A DNA stretch of 10,656 nucleotides. Source: Opitutia bacterium UBA977. GTDB lineage: Bacteria > Verrucomicrobiota > Verrucomicrobiia > Opitutales > Coraliomargaritaceae. The position numbers were made by a program, and so were the translations under genes. The stretch covers positions 1 to 10,656 of the forward strand of contig DBBT01000107.1 in NCBI GenBank assembly GCA_002292345.1, in the 5' to 3' direction. The notes beneath the pieces were generated by a model. That model saw only the letters and a program-made list of their open reading frames with translations. It was not told the DNA's origin and did not search any database. Below, one piece after another: positions 1 through 5,702 of the stretch. Numbering within the stretch: position 1 is the first letter of the stretch; the number at the start of each line of letters is the position of its first letter.

Positions 1-2
1 GT

Positions 3-419
3 GTCGTTGTTCTCGGTCTAGCTGAGTCAGCCTCAGCTGCGGGTGACGGATGGATGACTGATTTCGAAGCGGCGAAGGTTAAGGCGAAGGCTGAAAACAA
101 GCCGATGCTACTTGATTTTACCGGCTCTGACTGGTGCGTGTGGTGTATCAAACTGGATAAAGAGGTGTTTGGTGAAGCCGCATTTAAGGACTATGCCGCG
201 GCGGAGTTGGTGCTGGTTGAGCTCGATTTTCCAGAGGGTAAAGGACAGTCCGCGCAGTTGAAGGCTCAAAATGAAGCGCTAGCGAAGCAGTACGGCGTTC
301 TCCGCTTTCCGACAATTCTGCTGTTGTCGCCGGATGGCGAGCTGATCGAGAAAACCACCTACCAGCCCGGCGGACCTGAGGCTTATGTGGAGCACATCAA
401 AGGTATATTAGCAAAATAG
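3..419 (+). CDS. Exported thioredoxin-like protein (5' end outside window)
   Basis: This is the C-terminal 138 codons of a thioredoxin-fold protein, probably a periplasmic thiol reductase or oxidoreductase. The frame is open from base 3. The residues before the first in-window ATG (position 54) read VVVLGLAESASAAGDGW, which looks like the end of a signal peptide with AxA-type cleavage, so that ATG is internal and the true start lies upstream of the window. The redox motif WCVWC has cysteines at codons 135-137 and 144-146, preceded by LLDFTGSD. The fold's cis-Pro segment is seen as RFPTILLLSPDG, and the protein ends with the usual C-terminal helix. The 'GWMTDFEAAKxxAKxENKP' opening is typical of thioredoxin_7-like proteins with an N-terminal export signal. 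A strong terminator follows 23 nt after the stop. Family call is firm; the substrate is unknown. Confidence 0.88.
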   Translation, partial: VVVLGLAESASAAGDGWMTDFEAAKVKAKAENKPMLLDFTGSDWCVWCIKLDKEVFGEAAFKDYAAAELVLVELDFPEGKGQSAQLKAQNEALAKQYGVLRFPTILLLSPDGELIEKTTYQPGGPEAYVEHIKGILAK

Positions 420-442
420 TTGGTCCCCTTAGATTATTTTCT

Positions 443-478
443 AAACCGCACGTTCCTTTTGGGGCGTGCGGTTTTTTT
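443..478 (+). terminator. Strong intrinsic terminator after the thioredoxin-like gene
   Basis: A perfect 10-bp stem pairs AAACCGCACG (443-452) with CGTGCGGTTT (465-474). It can be extended inward by TTCC/GGGG pairing around a TTTT loop. A run of seven T covers 472-478. The hairpin lies just downstream of the stop codon at 417-419, as expected for a Rho-independent terminator of the upstream gene. Confidence 0.93.
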
Positions 479-513
479 AGGTTCATCGTCACTGTCGGGG
501 AATGGTAATTCTA

Positions 514-582
514 AGGAGTGAGGGCGACTCGCCCTCATTTACATCAACATTGGCTCAACGTGGGCGAGTCGCCCACACTCCT
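514..582. repeat. REP-like inverted repeat, 21-bp arms
   Basis: The left arm 514-534 and right arm 562-582 are reverse complements at 20 of 21 positions (the exception pairs 521 with 575), separated by 27 nt. Each arm also contains its own 13-nt near-palindrome, GGGCGACTCGCCC at 522-534 and GGGCGAGTCGCCC at 562-574. This gives either one long hairpin or two small ones, the arrangement typical of REP/BIME-type intergenic elements. It lies in the gap of about 210 nt between the terminator and the membrane-protein gene. No T-run follows, so it is not a standard terminator. No REP-associated transposase gene is present in the window. Nothing else stands out in 481-628. Confidence 0.8.
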
Positions 583-628
583 ATAACTGTCTACATCTAA
601 CCTTCGACTGAATTAAGTATGAGATTGC

Positions 629-1051
629 ATGCTGCCTGCGCACTTCCATTGTGATCGCATGCAGAAACAACAAGCGTTGGTCATGTGGATCATTTGGTTC
701 GTCTTTTTACAGATGGCTTTTGCCTATCATTTTGTGTTGGAAGATGGTTTTCCTTCGGGCGACAATGCCGCTGAGCCGATGGCGAGCTGGCTTTGGGTGC
801 TCTGCTTCGTGCCGATTATCCTCGCGACAATAGTGCGTTGGTGGGTGATCCCTAAATTAAAGGATCAAAAGCAGATGTTGAGCGCGCTGATTGTCGGCCT
901 CGCATTGACGGAAGCGTCGATCTTGTTCGAGTTGTTTCAGATCGGCTCAGATTACCCGCAAAATCAGATCGCGGTATTGATGGTCGCGGTGTTCAGTTTG
1001 ATTCAGTTCGCGCCGATTTATGCCACCCCGGGGGTGGATGTTGAGAGTTGA
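629..1051 (+). CDS. Small four-helix membrane protein, function unknown
   Basis: I do not recognise this family. The 140-residue product is strongly hydrophobic, with four likely membrane helices at about residues 17-37 (MWIIWFVFLQMAFAYHF), 53-74, 83-104 and 112-132. Short charged links lie between them, including KLKDQKQ at about 76-82. It contains no catalytic motif I can identify. Start choice is uncertain: ATG 629 and the in-frame ATG 659 (MQKQQALVM) are both possible and neither has a Shine-Dalgarno sequence. Both sit in a GCATGC hexamer. The shorter form keeps all four helices. The last codons (GAG AGT TGA) lie inside a heptad-like purine repeat, so the C-terminus may have been set by repeat expansion. 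It is convergent with rsmD, with stop codons 20 nt apart. Confidence 0.7.
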   Translation: MLPAHFHCDRMQKQQALVMWIIWFVFLQMAFAYHFVLEDGFPSGDNAAEPMASWLWVLCFVPIILATIVRWWVIPKLKDQKQMLSALIVGLALTEASILFELFQIGSDYPQNQIAVLMVAVFSLIQFAPIYATPGVDVES

Positions 1052-1062
1052 GGGTGAGAGTG
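1041..1062 (+). repeat. Short degenerate heptad array (TTGAGAG/TTGAGGG)
   Basis: TTGA occurs at 1041 and 1048, followed by GTGA at 1054. This matches the period-7 purine-rich arrays at 1640-1671 and 3263-3301. It overlaps the last codons of the membrane-protein gene and fills the space before the convergent rsmD stop. It is short and degenerate, so assignment to the same repeat family is tentative. Confidence 0.45.
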
Positions 1063-1071
1063 GGCGTCTGT

Positions 1072-1629
1072 TTAGCTGCGCTCAAAAATCGCTGCGTTCG
1101 GGGTGTCGCGCTTGGGCCGGCCGAAACGGCGCACGATTTTCCAGCCCGCGATCTCGGGATTGAGGTTGCCTGGCAGCTCGAGGATGACGCGGGCGTCAGG
1201 GCTGGCGAGTTCATCGGCTTTGGCAAAGATGCGTGCTAAGTTGGCTTCGATATTGTCGTAGGGTGGGTCGATGAAAATCAACTCTGCGCGCTCGCCGCCG
1301 GCGGTGCGTGCATACAGATCGCGGGCGATGGTGTTGACCGCGCTCTGGGCGAGTCCACAGCATTTCAGCACGGCCTGCTGGTTCTTCTTCATACAGGCGA
1401 GGGCCTGCTTATCGATTTCGTAAAACGTAGCTTTGATCGCACCGCGGCTGAGGGCTTCGAGACCGTAGGCGCCGGTGCCTGCGAAGAGATCGGCCACGCG
1501 GCTGCCTGCGACGCTGGCGCCGAGGCTGGAAAAGATCGCCTCACGCATCCGATCCGTCGCGGGACGCGTGGTGTCGCCGGTGGGCGCTTTAATTTGAATC
1601 CCGCGGGCGGTGCCTCCTGTGATGCGCAT
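1072..1629 (-). CDS. rsmD: 16S rRNA (guanine-966 N2)-methyltransferase RsmD
   Basis: RsmD transfers a methyl group from S-adenosylmethionine to N2 of G966 in 16S rRNA of the small ribosomal subunit in the cytoplasm. The 185-residue length is normal for the family. The N-terminus MRITGGTARG is the characteristic RsmD opening, followed by TRPATDRMREAIFSSL (21-36). The SAM-binding motif I is DLFAGTGAYGLEALSRGA (47-64) and the acidic motif ending FYEID follows at about 69-73. The catalytic DPPY is at 121-124. Start ATG at 1627-1629 gives exactly the family N-terminus. No Shine-Dalgarno is seen. The gene lies downstream of kdsA on the same strand, but a 175-nt gap containing a structured repeat separates them, so co-transcription is uncertain. 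Confidence 0.95.
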   Translation of the reverse strand: MRITGGTARGIQIKAPTGDTTRPATDRMREAIFSSLGASVAGSRVADLFAGTGAYGLEALSRGAIKATFYEIDKQALACMKKNQQAVLKCCGLAQSAVNTIARDLYARTAGGERAELIFIDPPYDNIEANLARIFAKADELASPDARVILELPGNLNPEIAGWKIVRRFGRPKRDTPNAAIFERS

Positions 1630-1639
1630 AATTAGAGAG

Positions 1640-1780
1640 CTGAGAGCTGAGAGATGATAGTTGAGGGCTGACGAAGCACGACAGTGCGAAGATGGTGAAC
1701 CGAAGGTTTGCCCTGAGCGAAGCGAAGGGTGACTGAACTGGGTGCCCTATGGGCAAGTGAAGGAACAGAGTGGAGGGCTA
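1640..1780. repeat. Dispersed structured repeat, copy 1 (heptad array plus 99-bp core)
   Basis: The left part is a phased array with CTGA, CTGA, ATGA, TTGA, CTGA at 1640, 1647, 1654, 1661 and 1668, an exact 7-nt period. The core 1671-1769 matches 3301-3399 at 97 of 99 positions. In the core I see hairpins GCAC/GTGC (1676-1687), AACC/GGTT with a GAA loop (1698-1708), CCCT/AGGG enclosing GCGAAGC (1711-1729) and GCCC/GGGC (1744-1754). CGAAG occurs five times, at 1672, 1687, 1701, 1718 and 1723. A weaker heptad remnant, GAGGGCT, follows at 1773-1779. The copy fills the gap between kdsA and rsmD. Open frames through it are not genes. Confidence 0.9.
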
Positions 1781-1789
1781 GTCGTTGAA

Positions 1790-1803
1790 TGATCGATCGA
1801 TCA
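1790..1803. repeat. 14-bp perfect palindrome beside the kdsA stop
   Basis: TGATCGATCGATCA is fully self-complementary and lies one base past the kdsA stop codon (1805-1807 on the minus strand). A wider GTTGA (1784-1788) / TCAAC (1801-1805) pairing is also possible. No T-run follows on the minus strand, so it is not a classic terminator. It may be a weak 3' structure or a protein-binding site. Confidence 0.5.
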
Positions 1804-1804
1804 A

Positions 1805-2596
1805 CTATCTAACTGCTTGCCAGACGCGCAGCAGGCTTTCGATGAGCGCGGGAAGTTCGTTGAGTGGTACTTGGCTGGCGGCGTCGGAGATCGCTTTTTC
1901 TGGATTGGGGTGCGTTTCGAGGAAGACGCCATTGGCGCCGGCGGCGAGTGCGGCGCGGGCCAGGGCAGGCACGAATTCGCGTTGGCCGCCGCTGATGCCA
2001 CCGGCCGCGCCAGGGAGTTGCACGCTATGCGTGGCATCCATGATGGTTGGGTAGCCGTTTTCGGACATGATGTTGAAGCTGCGCATGTCGACCACCAGGT
2101 TTTGATAGCCAAAGGTGGTGCCGCGCTCGGTCTGCCAGATCTCGTTCGCGCCGGCTTCTTTAAGCTTATTCGTCACGAAGGTCATTTCTTGGGGCGAGAG
2201 GAATTGACCTTTTTTGACGTTGATCGCGCAATCGGTTTTGGCGGCGGCGACGAGTAGGTCGGTCTGGCGGCACAGGAACGCGGGGATTTGCATCGCATCG
2301 ACGACGGCACCGACGGTGGCGCATTGCTCGGGTGTGTGAATGTCGGTGATGGTTTTAAATCCGTATTCTGCTTTGATAGTTTGGAAGATTTCGAGGCCGG
2401 CGTCGAGCCCCGTGCCACGGTCGCTACTGATCGAGGTGCGGTTGGCCTTATCGAAGGAGCCTTTGAAGAGTATGTTCAGCTGTGGGTGCTGTTGCTGAAG
2501 GGCCGCGAGGGCGTCGGCGACGGGGCGACAGGTGTCGAGGCTTTCGAGCGAGCAGGGGCCAGCGAGGAGGAGCAGCTTTTCGGAATTGTAAATCAT
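1805..2596 (-). CDS. kdsA: 2-dehydro-3-deoxyphosphooctonate aldolase (KDO-8-phosphate synthase), metal-dependent type
   Basis: KdsA condenses phosphoenolpyruvate with D-arabinose 5-phosphate to make KDO-8-phosphate, the precursor of the KDO sugar in the LPS inner core. The 263-residue product has LAGPCSLES (11-19), [13 protein letters not shown] (44-56), TDIHTPE (84-90), [11 protein letters not shown] (105-115), NVKKGQF (126-132), [16 protein letters not shown] (157-172), [10 protein letters not shown] (187-196) and [15 protein letters not shown] (225-239). The residues that act as metal ligands in the Aquifex-type enzyme, Cys, His, Glu and Asp, are present as C15, H190, E227 and D238. Start ATG at 2594-2596 matches the family start. 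A longer in-frame reading from 2701 would cross the divergent promoter region and adds no conserved residues. Neighbours give no LPS operon. Confidence 0.95.
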   Translation of the reverse strand: MIYNSEKLLLLAGPCSLESLDTCRPVADALAALQQQHPQLNILFKGSFDKANRTSISSDRGTGLDAGLEIFQTIKAEYGFKTITDIHTPEQCATVGAVVDAMQIPAFLCRQTDLLVAAAKTDCAINVKKGQFLSPQEMTFVTNKLKEAGANEIWQTERGTTFGYQNLVVDMRSFNIMSENGYPTIMDATHSVQLPGAAGGISGGQREFVPALARAALAAGANGVFLETHPNPEKAISDAASQVPLNELPALIESLLRVWQAVR

Positions 2597-2710
2597 GGAT
2601 GTATTAAGTGCGAAGGATTGGACTTCGCCAAGTCGCAAAGCAAAAAGTATGTTTGAGCGTTTGTTGGAAATGAGTTGCACAGCTGGGGGAAGATCCCCCA
2701 TTTTTTCGAC
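2597..2710. promoter_or_regulatory. Divergent intergenic region between kdsA and the secreted-protein gene
   Basis: This 114-nt gap must hold the 5' signals of two divergent genes. A possible kdsA -10 box (TTAATA on the minus strand, 2603-2608) lies very near the start codon, with a poor -35 TTGGCG 18 nt upstream. I do not consider this convincing. Two alternative small hairpins overlap: GCGAAG/CTTCGC (2610-2615 / 2623-2628) and GACTT/AAGTC (2621-2625 / 2630-2634). The terminator-like hairpin at 2684-2706 occupies the side nearest the plus-strand gene. No plus-strand promoter is clear. Confidence 0.4.
2684..2706 (+). terminator. Terminator-like hairpin 4 nt before a start codon
   Basis: TGGGGGA (2684-2690) pairs perfectly with TCCCCCA (2694-2700) around an AGA loop, followed by six T (2701-2706). 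By form this is an intrinsic terminator reading on the plus strand. It ends only 4 nt before ATG 2711. No plus-strand gene precedes it, since kdsA is on the other strand. It could be a leader attenuator, an inhibitor of translation initiation, or a block to antisense or spurious plus-strand transcripts. Confidence 0.65.
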
Positions 2711-3250
2711 ATGATGTGGCGTCGTTTTGGTTGGTTGATTCTAGGTATGTTGCCTTTATGTGCGCATGCGGAGGAAACAGTTGTCCCCGTCGAGCCAGTT
2801 GCAACGCAGGATTTGGCAGCCGCTTTAAAGAGTTATGAAGGCCGCTGGGTGGGCCACTTTACCATCCATTCAACAACATCTGGCTATTCCGAGACGTTTC
2901 CAGTGGAGCAGCAATACTGGTGGGAAGAGGGCGTACTGCATGGCGTCGCGGTGACGCAACGGGACGTGGGCATGTCAAGTGCGCGCTCTAAGTCGGTAAT
3001 GAAGAATGGTAAGTATTTCTCAGAGGTGGAGACCGGCGAGACGATCGAAAATTACTGGGGCGTGCTGCATGACGATGGGCTGATTTGGTTTTCCTCGAAT
3101 TTGAAGCGGACCCAAGATTATCAAATGAAGGAGTCCATCGTCGAGGTGGATGGCGAGCGAGTGTTAAAGACCGAAGGCTTTAATACCTACCTGACTGGTG
3201 ATGGCCTCGCGTATCTTGTCTATCGCGGCGAATTGAAGTTTGTCGAGTAG
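2711..3250 (+). CDS. Small secreted beta-rich protein, function unknown
   Basis: The 179-residue product starts with a clear signal peptide: MMWRR, a hydrophobic stretch [11 protein letters not shown], and a likely cleavage after AHA (residue 20). The mature part has [20 protein letters not shown], then alternating hydrophobic and polar strands rich in W, Y and G, including [30 protein letters not shown] and the C-terminal [12 protein letters not shown]. This resembles a small lipocalin-like beta barrel measuring 'weight gain' style strands, but I cannot name the family. No catalytic motif is visible. ATG 2711 (or 2714) is chosen because it opens the signal peptide; an upstream in-frame TTG at 2675 would place the terminator-like hairpin inside the coding sequence. 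No Shine-Dalgarno is present. It ends 10 nt before repeat copy 2. Confidence 0.75.
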   Translation: MMWRRFGWLILGMLPLCAHAEETVVPVEPVATQDLAAALKSYEGRWVGHFTIHSTTSGYSETFPVEQQYWWEEGVLHGVAVTQRDVGMSSARSKSVMKNGKYFSEVETGETIENYWGVLHDDGLIWFSSNLKRTQDYQMKESIVEVDGERVLKTEGFNTYLTGDGLAYLVYRGELKFVE

Positions 3251-3260
3251 GGGGGGAAGA

Positions 3261-3411
3261 GACTGAGGGCTGAGAGCTGAGGGCTGAGAGCTGAGAGCTG
3301 ACGAAGCACGACTGTGCGAAGATGGTGAACCGAAGGTTTGCCCTGAGCGAAGCGAAGGGTGACTGAACTGGGTGCCCTCTGGGCAAGTGAAGGAACAGAC
3401 TTGAGGGCTGA
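3261..3411. repeat. Dispersed structured repeat, copy 2 (heptad array plus 99-bp core)
   Basis: CTGA occurs at 3263, 3270, 3277, 3284, 3291 and 3298, six units with an exact 7-nt period (GCTGAGA/GCTGAGG). The array runs directly into the core 3301-3399, which differs from copy 1 only at 3313 (T for A) and 3379 (C for A). After the core, TTGA (3401) and CTGA (3408) again show 7-nt spacing. The copy sits between two convergent genes, in the same orientation as copy 1. Frames across it encode low-complexity QLSALS-type peptides and are not genes. Confidence 0.9.
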
Positions 3412-3448
3412 GGTCAACTTACGTGGCACGGTTGCTTCAGTGGAATTT

Positions 3449-4723
3449 TTAGTCCGCGCCGATTTGGTTGGCTAGGGCATTGCGCAGATCGGCTTCGAGC
3501 TCCGCTTCTTGCACCCATTGTAGTGCTTGTTGGGGCTGACTAGCGCTCCAACTGAGAATGGCGCGATTGAGCTGTTCAACGCGTTGGTTCGGCTCTGAGA
3601 TAGTGTTGCTCCATGCGGCGGCGGCTTCTGGTTCGAAGTCAAGCATCGTGGTGGTAAAACCTACAATCGCGGCATCGCGCTGATTGCCAGCTGCGGCATC
3701 ATTGAGCCAAGTGGAGGCAGCAACCGAGTCGGTGCGGCTCCATTCTTGCATGATGACTTCCGAGTTTTTGGGATTGTTGAGAGGATCGGTCTGCGGGAGT
3801 TGGGTTTGCCACTCCATCGCATCCATCGGGTTGGTTTGAGCGCGAGTGCGAACGTAGGTTTCAATTGCCGCGGGGGCCTCATAGGCTTCGTTGACACTGC
3901 GCAGGAATTGCTCGGCCTCGGCTGGGTTGGCTTTGGTGTAGTGCTGGATGCTAAGATTGAGCAGTTCTGTGTTGCTATTGAACTCAGCCTCGGTGAGCGC
4001 CCAAATTGCAGCGGCTTCAGGGGCGGTGGCGGCCCACGACTCGACGAGGGCACCGGCAGCATCGTTTCGCAGGCTGCCCGCAGGTAGTTGTTCGACCCAT
4101 TGTGAGGCTTCATCCGGGTTTTGGCCTGCCCAGTTGGCGGCGAGTGCTTTAGCGGCGGTGACTTTACTGCCGTCGTTGGCCATGCCGTCAATCCATGCCG
4201 CAGCGGCAGTCGGATCCTGTTGAGCCCAGAGTTCCATCCCGCTTTGAATCGTGGTGTGGCGGGCGAGGCCTTGGGCGTTAGACTCTAGCCACAGCAGGGC
4301 GCTTTCGGAATCTTCCGCGGCCCAGACGGCAACGATTTCCAGCATCCCTCGTAGGCTGTCTTGGCTGAGAGATTGAACTTGTAGCCAAGCCATGGCCGAC
4401 TCGGGGTCATCTTGGGCGCGGCGGCGCGCTTCGACAAGAAAGGGGTCATTGTCGGCTGCCGACTTCGGGATAACCGTTGGGTCTACTGACGTTGGCTTGA
4501 GTACGGTGCGACCACGGTCGGATTTGCTCGGCGAGTTGCGCGGTTCGACCGCTGGTGCTAGCTGGCTCGGTGCGCGGCTACGCACGATCTCCCAGGTCTC
4601 GCGCAGATGGTGCCACTCGTTGCGAATCGTGTCTGCGTGGGGCAGCACCGCGACCGTGGCTAAGACGATAAAGGCGATCGTGAGTAAAATTCGGGAGATC
4701 CAGCGCATACAGAGGGTTAGCAT
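3449..4723 (-). CDS. Membrane-anchored protein of ten 32-residue repeats
   Basis: The 424-residue product begins with a short hydrophobic segment (about residues 9-28, after MRW) that could be a signal anchor or uncleaved signal peptide, then a variable linker to about residue 95. From about 104 it consists of ten repeats of the form (D/N)P-x-x-A-x-x-W. The conserved aromatic is at 113, 145, 177, 209, 241, 273 (Phe), 305, 339, 371 and 403. Spacing is 32 residues except one 34. A second aromatic, often Trp, falls at 134, 166, 198, 230, 262 (Tyr), 328 and 392. This looks like a regular helical-hairpin (alpha-solenoid) scaffold for protein contacts; the function is unknown. Similar Trp-repeat proteins are, from memory, common in Verrucomicrobiota. 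ATG 4723 overlaps the TatD stop; ATG 4708 is an alternative. Confidence 0.8.
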   Translation of the reverse strand: MLTLCMRWISRILLTIAFIVLATVAVLPHADTIRNEWHHLRETWEIVRSRAPSQLAPAVEPRNSPSKSDRGRTVLKPTSVDPTVIPKSAADNDPFLVEARRRAQDDPESAMAWLQVQSLSQDSLRGMLEIVAVWAAEDSESALLWLESNAQGLARHTTIQSGMELWAQQDPTAAAAWIDGMANDGSKVTAAKALAANWAGQNPDEASQWVEQLPAGSLRNDAAGALVESWAATAPEAAAIWALTEAEFNSNTELLNLSIQHYTKANPAEAEQFLRSVNEAYEAPAAIETYVRTRAQTNPMDAMEWQTQLPQTDPLNNPKNSEVIMQEWSRTDSVAASTWLNDAAAGNQRDAAIVGFTTTMLDFEPEAAAAWSNTISEPNQRVEQLNRAILSWSASQPQQALQWVQEAELEADLRNALANQIGAD

Positions 4724-5514
4724 AGGTTAAAAAAGACCGTTGTATTGTTGGTGGTGCGTGCGGCCAACTCGTCAGGAGTTATCGCGAGGGCTTCGGCGCA
4801 ACGTTTAGCGATATCAGCCAGGTAAGCGGGCTCGTTCGGTTTACCACGATGCGGCTCGGGGGTAAGATAGGGGCAATCGGTCTCCAGCATCAATCGCTCG
4901 ATGCCTTGTCTGCGCAAGGCTGCGCGGATGTCGGGGGCATTCTTATAAGTGACTACTCCGGTGAAGGAGGCGCGTCCACCGCGTTGGTTGACTTGGGCGA
5001 CTTCGTTGGGGCCGTAAGTGAAGCAGTGGAATACGATCCGTGACCAATCGATGCCAGACTCATCAATCATCCGCAGGCTATCGTCGAACGCATTGCGGCT
5101 ATGGATGATCACGGGGCAGTCGAACTCGCTGGCGAGCATGAGCTGCTGGCGAAAGGCTTCTTCTTGATAGATCATGGTTTCGCCCGCTAGAACTGGATCT
5201 TTCGGCAGGTGAAAATAATCCAGGCCAATTTCCCCGAGGGCGACGGGGCCGTGTGGCGGCATGAAGAAGGTGGAAATTTGACTGACATCGTGGTGCCACT
5301 CGGCATCGACGTAGCAGGGGTGTAGACCGACGGTGTAGTCGATCCGTCCCGCGTAGGCCGCATGCATTTCGCGGTAGGGCACCCAGTCTTTCGGTGAAGT
5401 GCCGACGGTGATAAAACGTTGTACGCCCGCTGCGGCGGCACGTTCCAGCGCAGGCTCGAGTTCGCCTTTGTCCTTGAAGCCGAGTAAGTGGCAGTGACTG
5501 TCGATCAGTTGCAT
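4717..5514 (-). CDS. TatD-family metal-dependent hydrolase (putative deoxyribonuclease)
   Basis: TatD proteins are cytoplasmic TIM-barrel metalloenzymes; some members have 3'-5' DNase activity. The 265-residue length is typical. Metal and active-site residues visible are H7 and H9 in DSHCHL, E95 in GEIGLDYF, H138 in PVIIHSR, H163 in FHCFTYG and D213 in [10 protein letters not shown], with the conserved RGKPNEP at 223-229. Start ATG 5512-5514 places the HxH motif at residues 7-9 as usual. There is no Shine-Dalgarno. The stop codon overlaps the start region of the downstream repeat-protein gene by 7 nt, so the two are probably co-transcribed and possibly translationally coupled. It is divergent from trxB. 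The family is certain, but which TatD paralogue (TatD, YcfH or YjjV type) cannot be settled here. Confidence 0.93.
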   Translation of the reverse strand: MQLIDSHCHLLGFKDKGELEPALERAAAAGVQRFITVGTSPKDWVPYREMHAAYAGRIDYTVGLHPCYVDAEWHHDVSQISTFFMPPHGPVALGEIGLDYFHLPKDPVLAGETMIYQEEAFRQQLMLASEFDCPVIIHSRNAFDDSLRMIDESGIDWSRIVFHCFTYGPNEVAQVNQRGGRASFTGVVTYKNAPDIRAALRRQGIERLMLETDCPYLTPEPHRGKPNEPAYLADIAKRCAEALAITPDELAARTTNNTTVFFNLC

Positions 5515-5702
5515 GACTGCGAAGATGCGGAAAAACTGAAACTCTGAAAGGCTGAAAATGAGCTCAGGGGCAACTTCGTGCTGTTCAGGGATGCGTTTTG
5601 GCGGCTTGATTTTTCTGATTCGAAAGTTCTTGAGAATAAAGCGGGCGGCTCCATCGTCTCGTAGCTTTAGGAAATTAAAACCTCACTTTTAGTCAAATCA
5701 CC
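5515..5702. other. Divergent intergenic region with a short octad array
   Basis: This gap between the divergent TatD-family gene and trxB must hold both promoters, but I see no convincing -35/-10 pair on either strand. Near its left end CTGA recurs at 5536, 5544 and 5552, an exact 8-nt period in an A-rich context, resembling the heptad arrays elsewhere. The rest is A/T-rich close to trxB. No RNA gene or terminator is seen. Confidence 0.5.

Noticed and set aside
1023..1037. CCACCCC/GGGGTGG hairpin at the end of the membrane-protein gene as a terminator
   Set aside because: It lies inside the coding sequence and no T-run follows on either strand.
1817..2257. 146-codon plus-strand frame opposite kdsA
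   Set aside because: It is an antisense shadow of a fully conserved kdsA and contains no recognisable motif.
2597..2701. 35-residue N-terminal extension of KdsA
   Set aside because: It would cover the whole divergent intergenic region and adds no family-conserved residues; the family start matches ATG 2596.
3263..3301. Heptad array as a CRISPR array
   Set aside because: Units are 7 nt with no spacers and there are no cas genes; it is a simple tandem repeat.
3180..3429. Overlapping minus-strand frames through the second dispersed repeat
   Set aside because: They encode low-complexity QLSALS-type and SLRANL/LRFAQGKP-type peptides that are translations of the repeat, and they overlap the end of the real secreted-protein gene.
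3661..4191. 176-codon frame on the same strand as the 32-residue repeat protein
   Set aside because: It is a +1-type shadow in a GC-rich repeat gene; the real frame shows the regular 32-residue pattern.
5606..5640. trxB promoter with TTGATT as -35
   Set aside because: No acceptable -10 box lies 16-18 nt downstream.
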